From assembly GCF_009848505.1 (NCBI RefSeq), contig NZ_WWDL01000015.1:1-64000 (forward strand): a stretch of DNA of 64,000 nucleotides, given 5' to 3'. Under the pieces are notes generated by a model. That model made no database searches. It worked only from the letters and a program-made list of their open reading frames with translations, and was not told the DNA's origin. This document shows positions 51,579 through 59,790 of this stretch, piece after piece; positions within the stretch are counted from its first letter, which is position 1; every line of letters begins with the position of its first letter. The DNA is from Muricoccus harenae. Lineage in GTDB: Bacteria; Pseudomonadota; Alphaproteobacteria; Acetobacterales; Acetobacteraceae. Position numbers and translations under genes: made by a program.

Positions 51579-52595
51579 ATGCCGGGAGCGTCCGCGGAAT
51601 CGGATGACACCGTGCGGCTTGCGCCGCCGTCTCCGCCCCCCGGCGGTGCGCCGTCGTTGCTGCGGGGTCGCCGCCTGGCCTGGCTGGCCTCGGGTGTAGC
51701 ACTGGTCGCGCTGGGCATTGGCGCGGCCTTCTGGGCTCGGACGGATGTGCCGTCGGAGCGAGGGCGTGAGGTCCCGGGCGCTCCGGCGGCAACATCGGCG
51801 GCCCTCGTGCCCGCAGGGGCGCCCGCCGCCCCCGCGCTTGCGCCGCCGGTGGAGACCACCGCGGTTCCGCTGATGGAGCGCGATGCGCTGCTTCGCTGGC
51901 AGCCCGCCGAGACGACGCTCCTGCGCCTCGCCGATCTCCCTGCGGTGTTTTTGGTGGCTTTTCCGGACCTGCGCCGGCAGGGCCTGATGATGAACCGGCT
52001 GGCCGCGCTGATCGAGAAGACCCACACGCCGCGCGACCGCGTGCTGAACGACGAGGCCCTGGCCGCCGCCATCGCCGCCGCTGGCGAGGACCCCGACACC
52101 TACTACTACGGCCATAACTACAACCTGGCCGATGTGGAGCGCTTCATGGCGATGGCACGTGCCTCCGGCGTCGCGCTGAACACGCAGGAAGCTTGGCTCG
52201 AGGCACACCTTCCCATGATGCGCACAATCGCCGGTGGTGGCCCGGCCGCCATTATCACCCTGCCCGCGGAGGAGAGGCGCTTCGATGCCTCCGCCCGCCG
52301 CGCTGTGCTCGAGCATGAGGCAGGGCACGGATTGTTCTTCACCGATCCAGCCTTCGCGGCGCATGTGATGCGCGCCTGGCGGGAGGCCTTCACCGAGGCC
52401 GACCGGGAGAACTTCCGCCGCTTCCTCGCGAAGGAAGGCTATGACACGCGCAACGAGACGCTGATGGCGAACGAGGCGATGGCCTATCTGCTGTTCACGC
52501 CCGACACCCGATTCTTCGATCCGCTGCGCGACCTGGGCGTGGATGCGACCTCGGCAGACCGCATGCGCGCCGCGATGCGGCCCCCGGGGAGGTAG
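51579..52595 (+). CDS. membrane-anchored putative zinc metallopeptidase
   Basis: This 338-residue protein has a short cytosolic N-terminus (1-31), one membrane span (32-53), a Pro/Ala-rich stalk (55-92) and a globular domain (93-338). The domain contains LEHEAGHGLFF with the zinc-binding H-E-x-x-H at 246-250. NEAMAYLLF follows at 298-306, where the glutamate of a downstream N-E-x-x-x-Y/F helix would be the third ligand of a gluzincin. YYYGHNYNLADVERFM and a conserved-looking TLPAEERRFD precede the site. It lies 38 bases after ompA, in line with the T6SS genes. The family is not recognised. It could trim peptidoglycan-associated or envelope proteins during assembly, or be unrelated to T6SS. 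Confidence 0.7.
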   Translation: MPGASAESDDTVRLAPPSPPPGGAPSLLRGRRLAWLASGVALVALGIGAAFWARTDVPSERGREVPGAPAATSAALVPAGAPAAPALAPPVETTAVPLMERDALLRWQPAETTLLRLADLPAVFLVAFPDLRRQGLMMNRLAALIEKTHTPRDRVLNDEALAAAIAAAGEDPDTYYYGHNYNLADVERFMAMARASGVALNTQEAWLEAHLPMMRTIAGGGPAAIITLPAEERRFDASARRAVLEHEAGHGLFFTDPAFAAHVMRAWREAFTEADRENFRRFLAKEGYDTRNETLMANEAMAYLLFTPDTRFFDPLRDLGVDATSADRMRAAMRPPGR

Positions 52596-52607
52596 AGCGG
52601 GGCGGCC

Positions 52608-52982
52608 TCAGCTTTCCGCGGCCAGCATGGCTGCTTCGATCTGCGCCAGCAGCTGTGGGAAATCCACCGGCTTCGGATGGTAGTCGTCGCAGCCGGCCTC
52701 GAGTATCCGGTCACGGTCACCCGACATCGCATGGGCGGTGAGCGCGATGATCGGGATGCGGGCGGTGTCCGGATTTCCCCGCAACGTCCGGGCGGCGGTC
52801 CAGCCATCCATCACCGGCAGGTTCATGTCGAGCAGGATCACATCCGGACGCTCGGCCCCGGCCATATCCACGCCCTGCTGCCCGTCATGCGCCAGCACCA
52901 CGTCGAAGCCGCGGCGGCGGAGGCGGCGGGACAGGAAGTCCCACAGCTCCTCATGGTCCTCCACCAACAAGATCTTCGTCAT
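52608..52982 (-). CDS. single-domain response regulator (CheY-like)
   Basis: This 124-residue receiver domain has the acidic pair E8/D9, the phospho-acceptor D52 (VILLDMNLPVMDGW), T82 and K104 (HPKPVD). No output domain is attached. Its ATG overlaps the stop of the hybrid kinase gene upstream on the strand? No: it lies downstream in map order but is transcribed before the kinase, whose GTG-started frame ends by overlapping this gene. More simply, on the minus strand the kinase gene (52979-56017) comes first and its TGA overlaps this ATG by four bases, so the two are translationally coupled and the kinase is the obvious phosphodonor or phosphorelay partner. Confidence 0.93.
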   Translation of the reverse strand: MTKILLVEDHEELWDFLSRRLRRRGFDVVLAHDGQQGVDMAGAERPDVILLDMNLPVMDGWTAARTLRGNPDTARIPIIALTAHAMSGDRDRILEAGCDDYHPKPVDFPQLLAQIEAAMLAAES

Positions 52983-55900
52983 GGCGCCGCGTTCTCCGTC
53001 TCAGGCTGAAACGGGGAAGAAGGCGGCGGGTTCCCCGGCGTCGCTGCACTGCGAGAGGCAGAGATGCGGCGCAGTTCGCGCAGCAGCGCCTCGGGCGGCT
53101 CGCCCCCGGCCGGCAGCACACGGCGCACCTGCCCGCGCAGGGCCTCCAGCGCGGCGGGTGGCACCTCCCCCCCGGCCAGGGCGATCACCTGAATGTCCTT
53201 CCAGGCGTCACGCTGGCGGATTTCATGCACGAGGGTCAGCCCATCGCCCTCCGGGCCCGGCACCGCCACCAGCACGAGCCCCACGGGCGGCACGGCGGCC
53301 CCCGTGGCGCCGAGCCGGGCCAGGGCCTGCTCCGCCCCGTCTGCCTCCTCCACCGCCCAGCCCTCGCTTTCCAGCAGCCGCCGCAGCTCCAACCGCGCCT
53401 CGGCCTCCGCATCCACCAGCAGGGCGACGCCGGGTGCACGGTAGCGGTCCAGCACGCGCCGTAGCCGGTGCCACTGCACGGGCTTGATGAGGTAGTCCGC
53501 CGCCCCGAGCGAAACAGCCAATGCTCGCTCCTGCACGATCGAGACCATTACGACTGGTATTTCCGCCAGCTCGGGATCCGCCTTCAAGGCGGTGAGGACG
53601 GACCAGCCATCCATCCGCGGCATCATCACATCCAGCAGGATGGCGGTGGGCCTGAGTTGCTTCGCGAGCCGCAACCCTTCCTCCCCGTCATGCGCGGTAC
53701 GCACCGCGAAGCCGTCCCGCAGGACGAAGCGCGACAGCAACTCGCGGGAGGCCGGGTCGTCATCGACCACCAGCACCAGCCCGGCACCCAGATGCTCCGC
53801 CGGATCCGCGGGCGCTGCCTCTGTCCGCTCCGCCTCCGGTTCCGGCCCGGTTTCCCGCATGTCCATGGGCATGCGGATGGTGAAGCGCGTCCCGCGGCCC
53901 TCGACGCTCTCCACGGCGATGTCGCCGCCCAGCAGCGTGCAGAAGGCCTTGGTGATCGCAAGGCCGAGCCCGGTGCCGCCGAAACGCCGCGTGGTGGAGC
54001 TGTCCGCCTGGGTGAAGCGGGTGAACAGGCGCGAGATCTGCTCCTGGCTCATGCCGATGCCGGTATCAGTGACATGGAAGGCGATCTCGCGCCGTCCCAT
54101 CCGGTCCCGCCCCGTCTCCACCGAGAGCGTCACCCGCCCACCCTCGGTGAACTTGCTGGCATTGGAGAGCAGGTTGATGAGGCATTGCCGCAGCTTCACC
54201 TGGTCCGAATGCATCGTCCCGACACCCTCGGGAAGCTGGACTTCCAGCGTGTTCGCCTTGCGCGCCATCAGCGCTTGCACCGTCGACACCGTCTCGGAGA
54301 CCAGGGCGTCCACCGCGAACTCCTCGGGATGCGTCTCCATCCGCCCCGCCTCGATCTTGGACAGGTCGAGCACATCGTTGATGAGGGAGAGCAGGTGGCG
54401 CGCATTGGCGCCGATCTTCTGCAGGTCCTTCGTCAGCGCCTCGCCGCCCTCGAGATCCCCTGCCTCCTCTTCAAGCATTTCGGAATAACCGATCACGGCC
54501 GAAAGCGGGGTGCGCAGCTCATGGCTCATATTGGCGATGAACTGGCTCTTGGCGCGGTTCGCATCCTCGGCCGCCTCCCGGGCGAGTGTCGCCTCCTCCT
54601 CCGCCTCCCGCAGCTCCGTCACATCGGTGTTGGTGCCGAACCAGCCCGTGATGGCGCCTTTGGGATGAAAGGCGTCCGGCTCGTCGCGGATCGGGACGGC
54701 GCGGCTCAGGAACCAGCGGTACTGTCCATCGGCGCCGCGTAAGGGAAAGGAATCCTGCCAGGGCTCGCCGGCCGCGATGGCGGCGCGGAACCCCGCCTCC
54801 ACCCGCTCCGCATGGTCCGGATGCTGCAGTGCCAGCCAGCCGGAGCCCTTGACCGTCTCGAAATCCGTGCCGGTGAACTCGTACCAGCGGCGATTATACC
54901 ACTCGATCTCGCCCTTCGCGTCAGCCTGCCAGGCGAGTTGCGGCAGGGAGTTCGCCAAGGTCCGGAACCGGGCCTCGCTACGCCTCAGCCGCTCCTCCGC
55001 CCGGCGGCGGCGTGTGACATCCATCAGGATGATGCCGGCTCCCTCGACCCTGCCGTCCTCGCCGGGTGCGACGGGAAAGAGGGTCACGAGAAGCTGGTGC
55101 CGCTCCTCCGGCCGGTCGGGAGGAAATGTCTCCACATCCACGTCCGACTGGGCCTTTCCGCCATCGAGCACCGCCCGCAGGCGCGGGGCGATCTGAGATC
55201 GCACCGCATCCGGCAGCACCGGGGCCGCGCCCGGCCCCACACCCTCCAGCCCCATGCTGCGCTCGCCGATCTCAATCAGTGCGCGATTGGCACTGGTGAT
55301 GACCATGTCCCGCCCGACGAAACCGAGGCCGACCGGCGCGTTTGTCATCACCGCGTCCAGCAGCGCATTCGCCCGCCGTTCCAACTGCCGCCGCACCATC
55401 GCGTATCGGCCGAGCAGCGCGCAGGCGAGCAGGGCCGCGCCCAGCGCAAGGCCCCAGAGCCAAAGCCCACGGGTGGTGCTGAGCTGGTTCAGCGCCTCAA
55501 CCCTCTGCCGGGCCTGGTCCTGCAGGCGGCCCACCTCGGCGCGGACGGCGTCCATCGCCACCCGGCCTTCCTCGCTCTCCACCACGCCCCGGGCCGCCTC
55601 GGCGTCCCCCGTCCGCCGCAGGGCGATCGAGCGCTCGGCCAATTCCTCCCGCCGGGCGATCAACTCCCGCAGCCGGGTCTCGGGGGGCAGGCCGGCGGGG
55701 CCGCGCAGAGCCTCCAGCACCGCCATGCGCTCCTCCACCGCGGCCACGCCCGCCCGGAAAGGATCCAGGTATTCCTCGCGGCCCACCAGCAGGTAGCCGC
55801 GCTGGCCGGTCTCCACATCCTTCATGGCGGAGAGCACGCCTTCCAGCGCCACCACCGCCTCATTGCCTGCGGCGACGGCATCGCCGTCCCGGTCGTTCAG

Positions 55901-56017
55901 CGCCGTGGCGACCGCGCCGGCCAGCACCGCCACAACCGCCAGCGCCGCCGCGAGTACGGGAATCCGGAGCCAGCGACGGGCCGGGGTAAACAGGGATGCG
56001 CGGATCGGTTCGGGCAC
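52979..56017 (-). CDS. CHASE3-PAS hybrid sensor histidine kinase with two receiver regions
   Basis: This protein of about 1012 residues is read from the GTG at 56017 (GAAGGA upstream); the frame is open 45 bases further. A membrane span near 20-42 and a second near 183-203 enclose a CHASE3-like periplasmic domain (VLSAMKDVETGQRGYLLVG). Two PAS regions follow, the second with WQADAKGEIEWYNRRWYEFT. HisKA has H499 (MSHELRTPLSA); HATPase_c has the FGGTGLGLAI box. The first receiver is intact with D796 (ILLDVMMPRMDGW). The final receiver-like region reads GLVLVAVPGPEGDG, with no Asp at the acceptor site, so it is probably a pseudo-receiver. It is co-transcribed with the downstream CheY-like regulator and divergent from the AI-2E-family gene. 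Confidence 0.93.
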   Translation of the reverse strand: MPEPIRASLFTPARRWLRIPVLAAALAVVAVLAGAVATALNDRDGDAVAAGNEAVVALEGVLSAMKDVETGQRGYLLVGREEYLDPFRAGVAAVEERMAVLEALRGPAGLPPETRLRELIARREELAERSIALRRTGDAEAARGVVESEEGRVAMDAVRAEVGRLQDQARQRVEALNQLSTTRGLWLWGLALGAALLACALLGRYAMVRRQLERRANALLDAVMTNAPVGLGFVGRDMVITSANRALIEIGERSMGLEGVGPGAAPVLPDAVRSQIAPRLRAVLDGGKAQSDVDVETFPPDRPEERHQLLVTLFPVAPGEDGRVEGAGIILMDVTRRRRAEERLRRSEARFRTLANSLPQLAWQADAKGEIEWYNRRWYEFTGTDFETVKGSGWLALQHPDHAERVEAGFRAAIAAGEPWQDSFPLRGADGQYRWFLSRAVPIRDEPDAFHPKGAITGWFGTNTDVTELREAEEEATLAREAAEDANRAKSQFIANMSHELRTPLSAVIGYSEMLEEEAGDLEGGEALTKDLQKIGANARHLLSLINDVLDLSKIEAGRMETHPEEFAVDALVSETVSTVQALMARKANTLEVQLPEGVGTMHSDQVKLRQCLINLLSNASKFTEGGRVTLSVETGRDRMGRREIAFHVTDTGIGMSQEQISRLFTRFTQADSSTTRRFGGTGLGLAITKAFCTLLGGDIAVESVEGRGTRFTIRMPMDMRETGPEPEAERTEAAPADPAEHLGAGLVLVVDDDPASRELLSRFVLRDGFAVRTAHDGEEGLRLAKQLRPTAILLDVMMPRMDGWSVLTALKADPELAEIPVVMVSIVQERALAVSLGAADYLIKPVQWHRLRRVLDRYRAPGVALLVDAEAEARLELRRLLESEGWAVEEADGAEQALARLGATGAAVPPVGLVLVAVPGPEGDGLTLVHEIRQRDAWKDIQVIALAGGEVPPAALEALRGQVRRVLPAGGEPPEALLRELRRISASRSAATPGNPPPSSPFQPETENAAP

Positions 56018-56175
56018 GGGGCGTCCTTCGTCTGACGCGCATCCTGGCAGCCCGGCGGGCAACCTTCACCGGCTGGGCGATGACGTTCCCGCGCGCAACG
56101 CGGGAAGTGGCTGGCGGGATGCAGGGCGGCGTGCGACCTCCCCGCGCCTCCCGTTCCTGGAACGAATCACGCCGC

Positions 56176-57990
56176 ATGGCCGTCCCCGATCGCCGCATTC
56201 CGCCAGTCGTCACCCCCGGCAGCCCCGTGGCGGGGGCGGCGATGCTGGTCTCGGCCGCGGTCATCGTGGCCGCACTCTATTTTGGGCGGGACGTGTTGGT
56301 GCCCCTGGTGCTGGCCGTGCTGCTCGCCTTCGTGCTCGCCCCGGCGGCGCGGGTTCTCCAGCGACTCCGGCTGGGCAAGGGCCTGGCGGTGCTGGTGACG
56401 GTGCTCGCCGCCTTCGCGCTCATCGGGGCAGTGGGCGCAGCCCTGGGCTCCCAGGCGGCGGACCTTGCGGCCGACCTGCCGCGCTATGCCGCGACGCTCC
56501 GGGCAAAACTGGGTGCGCTCCGTGGCCTCGGCGACCTGCTTCGCCAGTCGGACGGGCTGTTGGGTAGCCTCGGGATCGAGGGCGCGCCGCCGGCGCCCGC
56601 CGGCGCCACGGCGCCGGTCGTGGTCGCGACCCAGCCACGCTCGGATGCGGCGCTGCTGGACGTGGCGGGCCGGATCCTCGGCCCTGTCCTGCAGCCGCTG
56701 GCCATGGCGGGGCTGGTGATCATCTTCACCATCCTCGTGCTGCTCTACCGCGAGGATCTTCGCGACCGCGCCATCCGCCTGGCCGGCGCGCGCGACCTGC
56801 ACCGGACCATGACGGCGATGAACGACGCCGCCGCGCGGCTCTCACGGCTGTTCCTGGCGCAGCTGGGGCTGAACGCTGGTTATGCGGTGCTGATCGCGGG
56901 CCTGCTCTGGGCGGTGGGCCTGCCCAGCCCCCTGCTTTGGGGCATCCTGGCGGGAATGATGCGCTTCGTGCCCTTCATCGGTACGCCCATCGCCGTCGCG
57001 CCGCCGCTGGTGCTGGCCATGGGCGTCGATCCGGGCTGGGGGCTGGCCGCCACGGTGCTCGCCGTCTTCCTGCTGGGCGGCGTGATCATGGGACAGGTGC
57101 TGGAGCCGCTGCTCTTCGGCCGCCGCACCGGCCTCTCGCCTCTCTCGGTCGTGCTCTCGGCCAGCTTCTGGGCCTTTCTCTGGGGCCCGATCGGACTGCT
57201 GATCGCCACGCCGCTCACCGTCGGCCTGGTGGTGCTCGGCCGCCACGTGCCGCGCTTCGAGTTCTTCGACGTGCTGCTGGGCGACAGGCCACCACTCCAG
57301 CCCGAGGAAAGCTTCTACCAGCGTGCCCTGGAAGGGGATGCCGACGGGCTGGTGGAACAGGCGCGCGACATCCTGGCCGAGCCTGATGCCTCCCTCGCCG
57401 CCTATGGCGACAGCGTGGCGCTGCAGGGCCTGGTCCTGGCCCAGACCGACTGGTCCCGCGAGGCGCTGGAACCGGAGCGGCTGGAGGTGATCCGTACCCA
57501 GGTGGGCACGCTGCTGGACGACCTTTCAGATTTCGGAACGTCGGTCGAGGCCACTCTCCCCCCGGCTTGGCAGGCGGAGGGAGCGGTGGTCTGCATCCCT
57601 GGCCGCGGCCCGCTGGATGACCTGACGGCGCGTCTGGCGGCGCTGGTGCTGCACCGGGCCGGCCTGGGCGCACGGGCGGAAACGAGCGCGGCGCTGGAAA
57701 CCGCCAATCTCGGCCGGCTGGACCCTGGCCTGGTGCGGCTCTGCTGCCTTTCGGTACTGGAGGAAGGCAACAGCATCGCCGGGCTGCGATACTTCCTGCG
57801 CCGCATTGCCCGGCAGCTGCCGGAGGCGAAAGTGATCGTGGGTCTGTGGGATGCGCCGCCCGACAGTGCGATGCTCACCGCGCTGCGCGAGGAAGGGCCC
57901 GCCGATGCCATCGTCACCTCGCTCGGCGAGGCCGCCGCCCTCTGCGAGGCGCTGGCCGCACGCACCGGCTCGACGGAAATGCGGCGCTGA
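56176..57990 (+). CDS. AI-2E family transporter-like permease with long C-terminal soluble domain
   Basis: This 604-residue inner-membrane protein starts at the ATG at 56176. Eight or so hydrophobic spans lie within 1-370 in the AI-2E/PerM pattern: LVSAAVIVAALYFGRDVLVP, VLLAFVLAPAARVLQRLRL and the late MGQVLEPLLFGRRTGLSPLS with FWAFLWGPIGLLIATPLTVG. Residues about 385-604 form a non-membrane tail with a helical region (FYQRALEGDADGLVEQARDI) and an alpha/beta part (AVVCIPGRGPLDDL, AKVIVGLWDAPPDS, ADAIVTSLGEAAALCEALAA). Its function is unknown, but it looks like a ligand-binding or Rossmann-like domain. The family exports signals or other solutes; the substrate is not deducible. Confidence 0.88.
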   Translation: MAVPDRRIPPVVTPGSPVAGAAMLVSAAVIVAALYFGRDVLVPLVLAVLLAFVLAPAARVLQRLRLGKGLAVLVTVLAAFALIGAVGAALGSQAADLAADLPRYAATLRAKLGALRGLGDLLRQSDGLLGSLGIEGAPPAPAGATAPVVVATQPRSDAALLDVAGRILGPVLQPLAMAGLVIIFTILVLLYREDLRDRAIRLAGARDLHRTMTAMNDAAARLSRLFLAQLGLNAGYAVLIAGLLWAVGLPSPLLWGILAGMMRFVPFIGTPIAVAPPLVLAMGVDPGWGLAATVLAVFLLGGVIMGQVLEPLLFGRRTGLSPLSVVLSASFWAFLWGPIGLLIATPLTVGLVVLGRHVPRFEFFDVLLGDRPPLQPEESFYQRALEGDADGLVEQARDILAEPDASLAAYGDSVALQGLVLAQTDWSREALEPERLEVIRTQVGTLLDDLSDFGTSVEATLPPAWQAEGAVVCIPGRGPLDDLTARLAALVLHRAGLGARAETSAALETANLGRLDPGLVRLCCLSVLEEGNSIAGLRYFLRRIARQLPEAKVIVGLWDAPPDSAMLTALREEGPADAIVTSLGEAAALCEALAARTGSTEMRR

Positions 57991-58056
57991 TGGCGCTACC
58001 ACTCTTCGCTTCCCGCCTAGGCCGCCTTCGCATAGCCTCCTTCGCCTCCGAAGGGG

Positions 58057-59658
58057 ATGAATATGCAAATCGTGGTTGGTGGTTCGGATCTCCCGCGCAG
58101 GCTGTGCCTCGCTGCTCTTCCATTGGCGCTGCTCGCCATGGAGCCGGCCTCGGCACAGACCCTGACGATCGGCGTCGGGACTCCCGCCACCTCGATGGAC
58201 CCGCATTTCCATAACAACGGGCCAAACAACTCCCTGACGATGCATATCTTCAATCAGCTGGTGGAACGCGACGGCCGCGCGCAGCCTCGCCCATCCCTTG
58301 CCGAGAGTTGGCGCTCCCTCTCGGACACGGAATGGGAGATCAAGCTGCGCCCAGGCGTGAAGTGGCATGACGGGCGCGACTTCACCGCCGAAGATGTGGT
58401 CTTCACCTTCGGTCGCGTTCCCCATGTCGCGAACAGCCCCGGCGGTTTCTCCACCTTCCTTCGCCAGATCGCGCGCGTGGAGGTGCTGGATCCGCTGACG
58501 ATCCGCATTCACACGAAGCAGCCTCACCCGCTGCTGCCGATCGACCTCGCCTCAGTTTCGATCATCGCGCGTCACGTCAATGGCACTGCCACCGAAGATT
58601 ACAACAGCGGCAAGGCCGCGATCGGCACCGGCCCCTATCGCCTGGTTTCCTATACCTCCGGCGACCGCGCCGTGATGGCGCGAAACGAGGGGTATTGGGC
58701 GGGAGCCGAACCCTGGGCGACGGTAAACTATCGCTTCCTGCCGAATGACGGCTCCCGCACCGCCGCCCTACTGTCTGGCGATGTCGACATCATCGACCAG
58801 ATACCGAGCAGCGACATCGAGAAGTTCAAGCGTGATTCGCGCCTCTCGGTCGCCACGATCCCGAGCCTGCGCACCATGTTCATTGCCCCGGTCCATTCAG
58901 CGGAGGGCGGCAGCCCGCAGGTGACGGACAACGACGGAAAGGCGCTTCCCAACAACCCCTTCCTCGATATCCGCGTGCGCCGTGCACTTTCCATGGCCAT
59001 CAACCGTGAGGCACTGGCCGAGCGCGTAATGGAAGGCATGGCCGTACCCACGGGCCAGTGGCTCCCCGCCGGCGCCTTCGGGCATAATCCCGCGATCCGG
59101 CCTGACCGCTTCGATCCCGATGCCGCGAAGCGCCTTTTGGCCGAGGCAGGATTTCCCAACGGCTTCCGCGTGACGATCACCACTCCCAACGACCGCTGGC
59201 CCAATGACTCGCGCCTGACCCAGGCCGTCGCGCAGATGTGGACCCGCATCGGCGTGCGTTCCACGGTGAATGCCGCGCCTTACGCGGCCTTCGTGTCGAT
59301 GCGGATGCGCTACGAGGCGCCGGTCCAGCTCGCGGCCTGGGGTAGTTCCACCGGCGAGGCGACCAACTATCTCATCAGCATCGCGGGCACTCCGAACCGC
59401 CAGCGACTCACCGGTTCCAACAACATGTGGCGCTATTCGAACCCGGATCTTGACGCGCTCACCGCCCGGGCCTCCGCCACCATGGACGACGCGGACCGCG
59501 AGAGACTGCTGCACGAGGCGGTCGCCCTTTATGCGGAGCAGGTCCCCTATATTCAGATCCTGCAGCTCACCAATGCCTGGGCCAGCCGCAAGGGCATCAG
59601 CTATGATCCGCGCATGGATGAGCGGACGATCGCCATGGGTGTTCGCGCCGAGCGATAA
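58057..59658 (+). CDS. ABC transporter substrate-binding protein, peptide/nickel type (SBP_bac_5)
   Basis: This 533-residue periplasmic protein has two close in-frame ATGs (58057, 58063); GAAGGGG favours the second. The signal peptide has a twin arginine (DLPRRLCLAALPLALLA, ending ASAQ). Family motifs are TSMDPHFHNN, LAESWRSLSDTEWEIKLRPG, WHDGRDFTAEDVVFTFGR and VRRALSMAINREALAE. It captures oligopeptides or similar solutes for an ABC importer. No permease or ATPase gene adjoins it, so it is an orphan receptor, perhaps serving a transporter elsewhere. An amidase is convergent downstream and could process an imported amide. Confidence 0.93.
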   Translation: MNMQIVVGGSDLPRRLCLAALPLALLAMEPASAQTLTIGVGTPATSMDPHFHNNGPNNSLTMHIFNQLVERDGRAQPRPSLAESWRSLSDTEWEIKLRPGVKWHDGRDFTAEDVVFTFGRVPHVANSPGGFSTFLRQIARVEVLDPLTIRIHTKQPHPLLPIDLASVSIIARHVNGTATEDYNSGKAAIGTGPYRLVSYTSGDRAVMARNEGYWAGAEPWATVNYRFLPNDGSRTAALLSGDVDIIDQIPSSDIEKFKRDSRLSVATIPSLRTMFIAPVHSAEGGSPQVTDNDGKALPNNPFLDIRVRRALSMAINREALAERVMEGMAVPTGQWLPAGAFGHNPAIRPDRFDPDAAKRLLAEAGFPNGFRVTITTPNDRWPNDSRLTQAVAQMWTRIGVRSTVNAAPYAAFVSMRMRYEAPVQLAAWGSSTGEATNYLISIAGTPNRQRLTGSNNMWRYSNPDLDALTARASATMDDADRERLLHEAVALYAEQVPYIQILQLTNAWASRKGISYDPRMDERTIAMGVRAER

Positions 59659-59790
59659 GGCCGCTCACCGGCGAGCGTGATTGCCGGGAAGCGTAAATCC
59701 GCCCTGAAAACAAACGGGTCACGCAATTATTCTGCGGCCCGCCTCCCGCCAGAAATGCGGAAGGCGGTGCCGAGCGTCACCTGGAAAGCA

